A stretch of 64,000 nucleotides of DNA from CAISIP01 sp031396205 (lineage in GTDB: Bacteria > Pseudomonadota > Gammaproteobacteria > Burkholderiales > Burkholderiaceae_C), in NCBI GenBank assembly GCA_031396205.1, contig JANNKH010000103.1, positions 100,981 through 164,980 on the forward strand. Direction: 5' to 3'. A program made the translations under genes and the position numbers. Positions 26,465-34,599 of the stretch are shown piece by piece. Numbering within the stretch: position 1 is the first letter of the stretch; each line of letters starts with the position of its first letter. The notes below the pieces were generated by a model that worked only from the letters and a program-made list of their open reading frames with translations, was not told the origin of the DNA and ran no database searches.

Positions 26465-26823
26465 GCCCATGTCGCTGCGGCTCCCTCGGTCTTCCGTGTG
26501 ATCCACGAGCCGCTTAAAGTCATCGTTCGACTGGTTGTACCTGGTCACCCCGAGACCGCCCCGTTCCCGCGCCAGCGCATCGCCCTTGCCGGACAAGGAC
26601 AGGAGCGCCACCGTAAAGCCGTCTGCGGCCATGATCGATGTGTCCACCCTGCGGGTGGCTCAGGGCTCTGGCCCAGACCGATGCTCCTGGCGCCAGCTAC
26701 TGGGCAGCCAGCTGGCACTTGAACTGCAGCGCATACCTGCGCCGCCCAGCTCCAGGCCCTTGCGCCGCCACGGGTACTTCCGATTTGGCGTCCATGCAAC
26801 CCAGGGCGGTTCGTGGTGCCGGC
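26465..26823. other. 359-bp intergenic region between LysR and sulfatase 2
   Basis: Apart from the possible transposase remnant at 26640-26795, no gene, terminator or promoter can be supported. A minus-strand open stretch over 26465-26647 has a protein-like composition (DGFTVALLSLSGKGDALARE) but no recognisable family. Confidence 0.5.
26640..26795 (-). pseudogene. possible transposase OrfA remnant
   Basis: On the minus strand, 26795-26697 reads MDAKSEVPVAAQGPG then RRRYALQFKCQLAAQ and stops at TAG. Reading through the stop gives LAPGASVWARAL. The order RRRY-x2-xFKxQLxAQ-xLAPGASV is the helix-turn-helix start of IS66/IS3-type OrfA proteins. The rest of the element is not visible. It is the only thing I can suggest for the 359-bp gap between LysR and the second sulfatase. 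Confidence 0.35.
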
Positions 26824-29055
26824 TCAAGCGATGGCGCGTTGCCCAGGCTCGATCACCACCTGGTCGATGGTGCCGGAGTATCGGTAGGCCCCATGGCGCT
26901 CGAACAGATCCCAGAACACCGGCGCACGGCGATCGATACCGATGTCCAGGCCTTCGAATGGCCCCAGCGACATGGTCGGTGACAAATCGATCCATTCGAG
27001 TGCCTGGCCGCCGTCGAGCCAGAGCCGACCACGCCCGCGACGCGCGCCGAGTGCTTCGTAGTCGAGCACCACGCAGTGCTTGCCTGGAGCGAGCGCGACC
27101 GGCGGAAAGTTGCAGGTATCGTTGAAGCCGTTGTAGTGAAAGTTGATCGCACTGCCACGGATGAACAACACCATGCCTGCGATCGTGTCGCCAAGTGCCC
27201 ACACCACGCCCTCGTCCCCCGTCTGTTGCGAAAAATTGGCGCTGATGCGAAAACTGCGGTTGCTGACCAGGGGCATCACATCACTGCGATGGGCGGTTTG
27301 GGACCCTGGCAGGAATCGGCGCGGTTTGTCGGCACGCTCACGCAGGTATGCAGGTGTGTCGCCAAACTTGCCAGGGCGACCCCGGTTGTCCAGGGGATAC
27401 ACGAGGTATTTCCAGGCCGCCTGGTCGAATGCCTCGGTGAGTTCCGCAAGTTTCTGCGGGTATTGCGCTGCCAGGTCGGTGCTTTCTGAAAAGTCCTGCT
27501 CCAGCTGGTGCAGGGTCCAGTTGTTCATGTCGATCGGGGTATCGCGCACTTGCAAGGAACGCGCGAGCCACCCATCGCGGTAATAGGCGCGATTGGACCA
27601 GCACTCGTAATATTGCTCGGACCGGGGTGAGGGGGCGTCCTCCAGCAACACCGCTGCGCAACTTCGTCCGTCCAGCGGGCGCGTCGGCAGACTCTGGTTG
27701 CGGGCCAGTGGCGGCACCCCTGCCAGTTCGAGCAGGGTGGGCATCACATCGGTGACATGCATGAACTGGCGTCGGATGCGGCCGGTGTCCTGCAGGCGCG
27801 CCGGCCAGGACGCAATGAAGCTGACGCGCCTGCCTCCGCCACCGGTGTAGGTCTTGAAACTGGGAAATGGGGTGTTGGACACTTCGCCCCAGGCGGTCGG
27901 ATACAGGGAGCAGCTTTGGGCCCGGCCCAGCTGCCCGATGTTCGCGCGGTCGTGCTGCACGTCCCGCACCGGCAGCCCGGAGTAACGCCGATTGTTGTTC
28001 ACCATGCCGTGTTCGCCACCGGCGTCGGTGCCTCCATTGTCCGACGAGAAAAGAATGATGGTGTTGTCGAGTTCGCCGATCTGCTGCAGGAACGCGACCA
28101 GCTTGCCGACGTTCTGGTCCGCGTTGTCCAGCATGCCGGCGTAGGCCTCCATGTGGCGCGCAAACAGCGGACGATCGAGCGGATCGGTATCTTCCCACCG
28201 GGGTGCGCGCGGATCGGAGACCGGCAGCCGGGTGCCGGCAGGTATCAGGCCCATCTCGATCTGCCGCCGATGGCGTGCCGTACGTGCCGCAGTCCAGCCC
28301 GCGTCATACCGGCCATGGTACTTTTGCAGGTCCGCCGGCTTGGTCTGCAACGGCGCGTGCATGGCATTGTTCGCCACGTACAGCAGGAACGGCTTGGCAG
28401 GATTGCTTTCGCGCAGTTCCTTCACGAACCGTACACCCTGATCCATCCAGTCGTCCCCGCTGTAATAACCCTGCGGGTAGCTGTCGATCGGCAGCACCTG
28501 ATTGTTCTGCATCAGGCGCGTCGGAAAGAAATGGCTGGTCTCGCCATCCATGAAACCGTAGAAGGTGTCAAAGCCGCGCTGCGTAGGCCAGTTGTGCTTG
28601 GAGCCGCCCGGCACGATGTCGGCAGCCGGTGTGTTGTGCCATTTGCCAACCATGATGGTTTCGTAGCCCGCCGCACGCAAGGTTTCCGGCAAAGTGGCGG
28701 CATCGGGCGGGATCTCACCCGAATAACCGGGATATCCGGGATGGTTGTTGGACAACCAGCCGGATCCCACGGAATGCGCGTTGCAGCCGGTGAGCAGGGC
28801 CGCGCGCGCGGCCGAGCAGATGGCATGGGTGGTGTAGTGGGAGAACAAGACGCCGCGGCTTGCAAGGGCATCGATGTGGGGCGTGCTGATCTCCGAGCCG
28901 TAACAGCCCGGGTCGGACCAGCCCATGTCATCCATATAGACAATCACGATGTTGGGCGCACCCGGCGGCGCCTCTTTGCGCGGGGGCCACCACGGCGTGG
29001 ACTGCTCGCGTGTGCGGCCGATGCTGCCGCCGAACTCGGGTTGAGGGTCTGTCAT
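26824..29055 (-). CDS. large arylsulfatase with C-terminal jelly-roll region
   Basis: This 743-residue sulfatase has metal ligands in VYMDDMGWSDPG and the formylglycine motif C80-S-A-A-R-A-A-L-L-T-G. This is the permitted alanine variant of C-x-(P/A)-x-R. A second metal site is in FSSDNGGTDAGGEHG. From about residue 600 it continues into a beta-rich domain (SFRISANFSQQTGDEGVVWALGD) like that of PAS-type arylsulfatases. There is no signal peptide. It is followed on the same transcript path by the Bug receptor gene (9 bp upstream on the strand), so uptake of a carboxylate and desulfation may be linked. A formylglycine-generating enzyme is not in the window. Confidence 0.92.
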   Translation of the reverse strand: MTDPQPEFGGSIGRTREQSTPWWPPRKEAPPGAPNIVIVYMDDMGWSDPGCYGSEISTPHIDALASRGVLFSHYTTHAICSAARAALLTGCNAHSVGSGWLSNNHPGYPGYSGEIPPDAATLPETLRAAGYETIMVGKWHNTPAADIVPGGSKHNWPTQRGFDTFYGFMDGETSHFFPTRLMQNNQVLPIDSYPQGYYSGDDWMDQGVRFVKELRESNPAKPFLLYVANNAMHAPLQTKPADLQKYHGRYDAGWTAARTARHRRQIEMGLIPAGTRLPVSDPRAPRWEDTDPLDRPLFARHMEAYAGMLDNADQNVGKLVAFLQQIGELDNTIILFSSDNGGTDAGGEHGMVNNNRRYSGLPVRDVQHDRANIGQLGRAQSCSLYPTAWGEVSNTPFPSFKTYTGGGGRRVSFIASWPARLQDTGRIRRQFMHVTDVMPTLLELAGVPPLARNQSLPTRPLDGRSCAAVLLEDAPSPRSEQYYECWSNRAYYRDGWLARSLQVRDTPIDMNNWTLHQLEQDFSESTDLAAQYPQKLAELTEAFDQAAWKYLVYPLDNRGRPGKFGDTPAYLRERADKPRRFLPGSQTAHRSDVMPLVSNRSFRISANFSQQTGDEGVVWALGDTIAGMVLFIRGSAINFHYNGFNDTCNFPPVALAPGKHCVVLDYEALGARRGRGRLWLDGGQALEWIDLSPTMSLGPFEGLDIGIDRRAPVFWDLFERHGAYRYSGTIDQVVIEPGQRAIA

Positions 29056-29063
29056 GCCGTGCT

Positions 29064-30044
29064 TCAGTCGAGTTTCGCGCCGGACTTGCGCACGGCGTCG
29101 GCAAACTTGGGCACGTCGCGGGCAATCCGGGCGTTGGCTTCATCGGGGCTGTTGCCGGCCATCTCATACCCCTGCGAGATCATTTGCTCGGCCAATGCCG
29201 GATCACGCAGGATCTTGACGATTTCAGCGTTCAGCATGGCGACGATCGGCGCCGGCGTGCCGGCCGGCACCAGGAGGCTGTTTTCGGAGTCCAGCACGAA
29301 GCCGACCTTGCCCATCGCTTCGAGCATGGTCGGAACATCGGGCAGCTGGGGCATGCGCCTTTCGGAGGTGACCGCCAGGGCTCGGAACTTGCCCGCCTTG
29401 ATTTGTGTCATTGCGCTGGCGAGCACCGGAAATGCAAAGTCGGTGGTCTTGGTCAGCATCGAGTTGAGAATCTCGACCGAACTCTTGTACGGGACATGCA
29501 GCGCTTCGATGCCGGCGCCCGCCTTGAACAACTCACTGCTCAAGTGCGCAAGGGTCCCGTTGCCGCCGGATGCATAGGAGAACGCCTTGGGATCGGCTTT
29601 GGCGCGGGCAATCAGGTCCTCCACCGACTTGATCGCAGACTCGGCTGGCACGATGAGGACCGATGGCGTACGGATCAGCCCGGTGATCGCCGTGAAGTCC
29701 TTCTGCGGGTCGTAACCCGGCTTGCTGAACAGACTGGGGTTGGTGGCGAAGTTGCTCCCGACCGCGACCAGCGTGTAACCGTCGGGAGCTGCCGCGGCGA
29801 CATAGGCCGTGCCGATATTGCCCGAGGCACCGACCTTGTTCTCGACCACGACCGGCTGATTCAGGGCGACCGACAACTTTTGCCCGATGATGCGCGAAAT
29901 GACGTCCGCCGGTACTCCGGCCGGCGTCGGCACGATGATTCGGATCGGCTTGCTGGGGAAACCGGCCGCGCTTTGCGCCGAGACGCACGCCGCCGCGAGC
30001 AATCCGCTGCAGAGTGCTGTCAGGCTTCGAATCAGTGTTCTCAT
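29064..30044 (-). CDS. Bug/TctC-type tripartite tricarboxylate transporter receptor
   Basis: This 326-residue exported binding protein has a signal peptide (LTALCSGLLAAACVSAQ) and Bug-family motifs: FPSKPIRIIVPTPAGVPADVISRI, VVVENKVGASGNIGTAYVA and PDGYTLVAVGSNFATNPSL. Bug proteins bind small carboxylates for TctAB membrane components. None is adjacent, as is usual for the many orphan Bug genes of Burkholderiales. The start has an excellent AAGGAGA site. It precedes sulfatase 2 on the same strand and follows the damaged rhamnonate dehydratase, so an acid-sugar or sulfo-acid ligand is a reasonable guess. Confidence 0.93.
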   Translation of the reverse strand: MRTLIRSLTALCSGLLAAACVSAQSAAGFPSKPIRIIVPTPAGVPADVISRIIGQKLSVALNQPVVVENKVGASGNIGTAYVAAAAPDGYTLVAVGSNFATNPSLFSKPGYDPQKDFTAITGLIRTPSVLIVPAESAIKSVEDLIARAKADPKAFSYASGGNGTLAHLSSELFKAGAGIEALHVPYKSSVEILNSMLTKTTDFAFPVLASAMTQIKAGKFRALAVTSERRMPQLPDVPTMLEAMGKVGFVLDSENSLLVPAGTPAPIVAMLNAEIVKILRDPALAEQMISQGYEMAGNSPDEANARIARDVPKFADAVRKSGAKLD

Positions 30045-30101
30045 GGTGTCTCCTTCTAAGTGATGTGGAATCGTCATAGGTGGTTCGCCGCGCGCGGCAT
30101 G

Positions 30102-30788
30102 TCAGGGCATCACGCTGCCACCGTTGACCTCGATGGCCTGTCCCGTGACATAACCCGCCAACGCCTCGTTGGCGTCCAGCAGCAGTGGGTGGAACATGGG
30201 TACTACCGCATCGGCCTTGGGCGCCATCATCAGAAACTCGGAAAACGGGCGGTTGTGGCGCGTGATCACGAAATGGTAGCTGTACACCGACGAACCATGG
30301 AGCACCACGAGCGTGTTGTGCGCTTCCGCCAGGTTGGAGATCTTGATCAGCTCGGTGATGCCGCCACACCAGCCGACATCGGGCTGCAGCCTATCGCAGC
30401 ACTGCATTTCCAGCAACAGGCGAAAACCCCAGCGCGTGCCTTCATGTTCACCCGTGTTGACCAGCATGCCGCGCAGTTCGTCCCGTACCGGGCCACCCAG
30501 CAATGCGTGGACCGGCTCCGTGCGCAACTTGCCGAGCAAATCCCACAATGCCAGGTCGCCGCCGGTCGTGACCGAAAACCCGACCGTGCCGTCGCTCGCC
30601 TCGATTTCGACGACCAGTGTCCCGAGGACGTTGAGCCCGAAACTCTGCCTGCTTTGCCGGTAGGCCGGGTACTTGGCCATCGGGGTGGCGATAGGGTCGT
30701 CGATCCAATGGTTCGCTCCTTGGTCGTGGTAGTCCGAACCGCCCCCGCGGCCGGTGAAGGCGCGCACGTGGCGGATGGTTGGCAGCAT
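30102..30788 (-). pseudogene. rhamnonate dehydratase with internal deletions fused to an SDR tail
   Basis: The 228-codon frame starts as L-rhamnonate dehydratase (PTIRHVRAFTGRGGGSDYHDQG, IATPMAKYPAYRQSRQSFG). It then jumps after residue 77 to DLALWDLLGK, after residue 106 to GMLVNTGEHEGTRWGF, and after residue 205 (FHPLLLD) to ANEALAGYVTGQAIEVNGGSVMP, the usual end of a short-chain dehydrogenase. Compared with an intact enzyme of about 400 residues, two blocks are missing. They include the first two metal-binding acids of the enolase-superfamily barrel. Reading frame is kept throughout. It cannot be an active dehydratase. It is divergent from a LysR gene that probably once regulated it. Confidence 0.85.
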
Positions 30789-30882
30789 GGTGGAGGCCCG
30801 GTTTGACCGTATGGATGGTGTCAGTCGATTCCACTGTAGGATGACCCGGCATATGAGTCAAATCACAAATTCGGATCTATTC

Positions 30883-30897
30883 ATTCCAATATGGAAT
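30883..30897. promoter_or_regulatory. palindrome ATTCCA-N3-TGGAAT over the LysR start codon
   Basis: ATTCCAATATGGAAT has 6-bp inverted arms and spans the ATG of the LysR gene at 30891. A LysR site at this position would fit negative autoregulation. It is short and could be chance. Confidence 0.35.
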
Positions 30898-31898
30898 ATC
30901 GAAACCAGACGACAGACCCCCAACCCAGGTTGGTGAACCGGCTTCGCTTGAAGCATTGGGCCTTGCTCGCCGCGTTGGCGGAAACCACCACGCTGCAAAA
31001 GGCGGCGTCGGAGATTGGTGTCTCGCAGCCATCCGCCACCAAGATGCTGGCCGACATCGAAACCGCGTTTCAATTCGCCTTGTTCGAACGTCACCCGCGC
31101 GGGCTGCGCCCCACCCCGCTTGGGGGCGAGGTTCTGACTTACGCCGTGCACTCCCAAGGGGCCCTGGTGCGCTTTATCGAGGACCTGGAAATCAAGCGGC
31201 GAGGCGGGCATGGGCTGCTGGTCGTGGGTTCCATCCTCGGCGCCGGCCCGGATCTGGTGGCGCGTGCGGTTGCCGAGATCAAGAGGGATCGCCCATTGCT
31301 GAGCATCCGGCTGCTGGGCGAAACCAGCGACCAGATCGGACTGGCCCTGGAGCGGCGCGAAATCGAACTCGCCGTGGGCCGCTTCACGACGCTGCAACAA
31401 CACACGCTGCTGGACTTCACGCCGCTCTCGAATGAGCAGGTGCAACTGGTGGTCCGGCGTGGACACCAAGGCGCGCGACGCCGCAGCCCGACGCTTGCGG
31501 ACTTGATCGCGTGGCCCTGGATCATGCAGCCGCTCGCCAATCCGACACGCCAGTTGCTGGAGCAGGAGTTCAGCAAGCAAGGCTTGGCCAGTCCTGTCAA
31601 CGTGGTGGATTGCGGATCGGTTTTTGCCATGCTGCAATTGCTGCAAACCAGCGATGCGGTGGCGGCGCTGCCCGAATCAGTGGTTCGCGACCACGTCAAT
31701 GCCGGATTGCTGCGGGTCCTTCCGGTTCCCATGGGCGCCGAGCTTGGGGGCTTCGGGATCTTGACGCGCAGGGGGGAAGTGCTGTCCGAGATCGCCCTGG
31801 CCTTTGTCGGCCTGCTACACCGTTTTGCCAGCGCGAGCCGCGCGACGGTTCGCGCCGGCAGGCGCCCCGCGCGACCACTTGGCCACAGATTCCTTTGA
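30891..31898 (+). CDS. LysR family transcriptional regulator
   Basis: This 335-residue LysR protein has the winged helix at about 16-75 (RLKHWALLAALAETTTLQKAASEIGVSQPSATKMLADIE) and an effector domain resembling GbpR/galactose-binding regulators (LVVGSILGAGPDLVARAVAEI). It carries an arginine-rich tail (RATVRAGRRPARPLGHRFL) beyond the usual end. It is divergent from the damaged rhamnonate dehydratase and the genes behind it (Bug receptor, sulfatase 2), so it is probably the regulator of that sugar-acid locus. Confidence 0.9.
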   Translation: MEYRNQTTDPQPRLVNRLRLKHWALLAALAETTTLQKAASEIGVSQPSATKMLADIETAFQFALFERHPRGLRPTPLGGEVLTYAVHSQGALVRFIEDLEIKRRGGHGLLVVGSILGAGPDLVARAVAEIKRDRPLLSIRLLGETSDQIGLALERREIELAVGRFTTLQQHTLLDFTPLSNEQVQLVVRRGHQGARRRSPTLADLIAWPWIMQPLANPTRQLLEQEFSKQGLASPVNVVDCGSVFAMLQLLQTSDAVAALPESVVRDHVNAGLLRVLPVPMGAELGGFGILTRRGEVLSEIALAFVGLLHRFASASRATVRAGRRPARPLGHRFL

Positions 31899-32596
31899 CG
31901 AAGCGAATCGACTTGCATGTCATGGCCCTGCGGCAGCGCGCATTGCGGGTGCCCAGCCGGCTGGTGTCCTGCGCATCGCCGGTTCTGCGTAGTGCCGGCA
32001 CTTGTGCATTGCAGGGGGTCAATGCGGTCGATGGAGCAGCTTGAACCGGCCCGACAAGGCCCGATTGCGCGCAGTCTGCGCGCCGGCATGCGAGCCAAAG
32101 CCCTGCGGTGTGCGTGTGCCCGCAGTTCTGCGAGCGGGGCAATGGTATGGATGAAACGCCTCGACGCGGTGGCGGGGCAAGGCGCTGGACACAGTGCAGA
32201 TCCAGGTCGGCATGGATGGGGCCTTTGGCGATGGCAAGATGCCGCCATTTCTGCCATCCATGCCAAATCCGCCCAAGCCGAGGAAGAAATCCAAGACCGC
32301 CAAATAGCCGATCACGACGCCAGGCCCGATAAGCCGGATTGACCCTCAGTCCAGGAAGGCCGCCGGCTCCGGTACCACATTGCAGGTCCCGGGGCTTGAC
32401 GCGCGGCACAGGATGTTGAAGTCCGAGCCGGTACCCACAACAAGGCGCGGAAGCCAGCAACATGGTCGTTCGAACAGTCGTATCGGATACTTTGGAGCGG
32501 GCCTGGACGATGCACGGCGCAGTTGCAGCGTAATGCGGGCGTGCCGACCCGTTACCGGGAGACGCCCGACACGCACTCGGCGGTTACCATGCTGCC
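31899..32596. other. 698-bp region without a supported gene
   Basis: All open frames here are short, lack ribosome-binding sites and show no recognisable family. A minus-strand frame ends in VVPEPAAFLD, but no hydrophobic segment or arginine cluster follows, so it is not a PEP-CTERM tail. The region may hold an eroded gene of the neighbouring catabolic locus. Confidence 0.5.
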
Positions 32597-34222
32597 ATGG
32601 ACGCGCTGCCACTCGCCCTGATCGGCCCGCTCATCGGTGGCCTGGGATTGTTCCTGCTGGGCATGGGGATGATGACCGACGGGCTCAAGCTGGCCGCAGG
32701 GCCTGCGTTGCAAGGCATTCTGGCGGCGGCTACGCGCACCCGCTGGCATGCGCTGGGGTCGGGCATCCTGGTCACTGCGCTGGTGCAGTCCTCCAGTGCC
32801 ATCACGGTGGCGACGATCGGCTTCGTCAATGCCGGGCTGCTGGGCCTGGCACCTGCGCTGTGGGTCTTGTTTGGCGCCAACGTCGGCTCCACGATGACCG
32901 GTTGGCTGGTCGCCGTGGTAGGCCTGCAGTTCAAGATCGAGGCGCTGGCATTGCCGCTGGTAGGAGCCGGTGTATTGCTGCGCCTGACGGGGCCCGGCCG
33001 GCGTGGTGGCGCCATCGGCACGGCGGTGGCCGGCTTCGGCCTGCTGTTCATGGGCATTGGCCTGTTGCAGCAGTCGTTCACCGGCATCGCCGGGCAGCTC
33101 AGCCTGCCACAGGGCGATGGTTGGATGGCGGTGCTGGTGCAGTTGCTGGTGGGCCTGCTGATGACTGTGTTGATGCAGTCGTCCAGTGCCTCGATCGCGA
33201 TCGCATTGACAGCGGCGCAGGGCGGCCTGATCGATGCCCAGGGCGCCGCCGCGGTGGTGATCGGCGCCAATATCGGCACCACCGTCACGGCCCTGTTGGC
33301 AGTGATCGGCGCGACGCCCAATGCGCGGCGTGCCGCTGCGGCGCATGGGCTATTTAACCTGGTCACCGCCGGCGTGGCGTTGGCACTGCTGCCGTGGCTG
33401 ATCGCGGCGCTGTCCCGCGCGCAGCAAGCCACCGGCATGGCCGATGGGCCGGCGATCCTGTTGGCCATGTTCCATACCCTTTTCAATCTGTTGGGTGTGT
33501 TGCTCATGTGGCCTTTGGCCGCTGGCCTGACGCGCTGGCTGCAACAGCGGTTTCGCGCGCGCGAGGACGACGAAGCACAGGCGCAGTACCTCGACGACAA
33601 CGTGTTGCAGATACCGGCGCTGGCACTCGACGCGTTGGAGCGCGAGATCGGCCGCATGGGTCACATCGCATCGCGCATGGCGCGCGCCGCGCTGGCCGGT
33701 GTCGATGCGGCGGTGGTGGCAAGCGATCAGCACATCGCAGTGCAGCTCGACCGTGCCGTCGAGCGCTTCGTCGAGCGCATGAGTCGCGCCGCGATGGCGC
33801 AGGGCACCAGCAGGCGACTGGCTTGGGCCTTGCGAGCGGTGCGCTACCACGAGACGACCTGCGAGCAGGCCGTTCTGGCCAGCCGGTTGTTGCCGTGGGA
33901 AGCTACAACCGGTTCCGAACTGGCGCTGGCACAGGCGCGTTTCGCGTTGCACGCGGACGCGCTGTACGCCCTGTGCGATCCGACACAGGGTGAGACGAGT
34001 TCTGGCATGGTTGCCGCAGCGCTGGACGCGCAGGAACAGGCCTACCAGTCGCTCAAGGCCGAGTTGCTCGATGCCGGGGCGCACGGGCAGATTCCGCTGG
34101 CCGCAATGGAGCAGGCGTTGCGCCGCAGCAGCGCCTTGCGCCGCGCCGCACAACAGTTGGCCAAGGCGAACCGGCGTGAGGGCGCTGCCGCGGCGCCAGC
34201 ACCCGGCGAAGTCGGCGATTGA
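32597..34222 (+). CDS. Na/Pi cotransporter family protein with C-terminal PhoU-like region
   Basis: This 541-residue protein has the two inverted Na/Pi-cotransporter repeats, each with the QSSSA signature (residues 64-68 and 194-198) and a GANVGST/GANIGTT motif. About nine membrane helices occupy residues 1-330. The C-terminal 200 residues are soluble, helical and PhoU-like (DNVLQIPALALDALEREIGRMGHIASRMARAAL). It would import phosphate with sodium. The gene is monocistronic, with 697 bp before it and 377 bp after it lacking genes. Confidence 0.92.
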   Translation: MDALPLALIGPLIGGLGLFLLGMGMMTDGLKLAAGPALQGILAAATRTRWHALGSGILVTALVQSSSAITVATIGFVNAGLLGLAPALWVLFGANVGSTMTGWLVAVVGLQFKIEALALPLVGAGVLLRLTGPGRRGGAIGTAVAGFGLLFMGIGLLQQSFTGIAGQLSLPQGDGWMAVLVQLLVGLLMTVLMQSSSASIAIALTAAQGGLIDAQGAAAVVIGANIGTTVTALLAVIGATPNARRAAAAHGLFNLVTAGVALALLPWLIAALSRAQQATGMADGPAILLAMFHTLFNLLGVLLMWPLAAGLTRWLQQRFRAREDDEAQAQYLDDNVLQIPALALDALEREIGRMGHIASRMARAALAGVDAAVVASDQHIAVQLDRAVERFVERMSRAAMAQGTSRRLAWALRAVRYHETTCEQAVLASRLLPWEATTGSELALAQARFALHADALYALCDPTQGETSSGMVAAALDAQEQAYQSLKAELLDAGAHGQIPLAAMEQALRRSSALRRAAQQLAKANRREGAAAAPAPGEVGD

Positions 34223-34599
34223 GCCACGGTATCACGCGGTCCAGGACATGCGGGCATGTTCTTGATGTCCCGCGATTCGATGCCCGCGATACCCGCAAAT
34301 GACTGGCTCCTACCGGTCGAACGCGATCGCCAATGACTGCTACCATCACGCGCCGAGTTGCACGATCGCGAGGAGCTGCTGTCCGCTGCGCCACCAAACC
34401 GGACTGTCTAAGTTCGCCAGGTCGCGGCGCGCTCATCGTGAGCGATCGATCCGGCGAGAGAGACTGCTCCTTCGGGTCGCGCGTTGATGTTTGCGCCCCA
34501 AAGCGGTCGTCGGTCGTGCCAGCGGTCTCAGACGCAGCAAACATTCAGCCATCGGCGAAGGGCACCGGAAGCTAATACGAAGGCGGGAGGAGCTTGAAC
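34223..34599. other. 377-bp intergenic region
   Basis: No gene or clear terminator is supported here. A short self-complementary ACATGC-GG-GCATGT lies at about 34248-34261, just after the cotransporter stop. The rest looks like unstructured intergenic sequence leading to the ribosome-binding site of the DUF2130 gene. Confidence 0.45.

Noticed and set aside
26465..26647. Minus-strand open stretch beginning near 26647 (SIMAADGFTVALLSLSGKGDALARE)
   Set aside because: It looks protein-like but matches no family I know, runs into the LysR gene antisense and lacks a start signal.
32346..32612. A minus-strand frame ending in VVPEPAAFLD, resembling a PEP-CTERM signal
   Set aside because: The stop follows directly, without the hydrophobic segment and arginine cluster that PEP-CTERM tails need.
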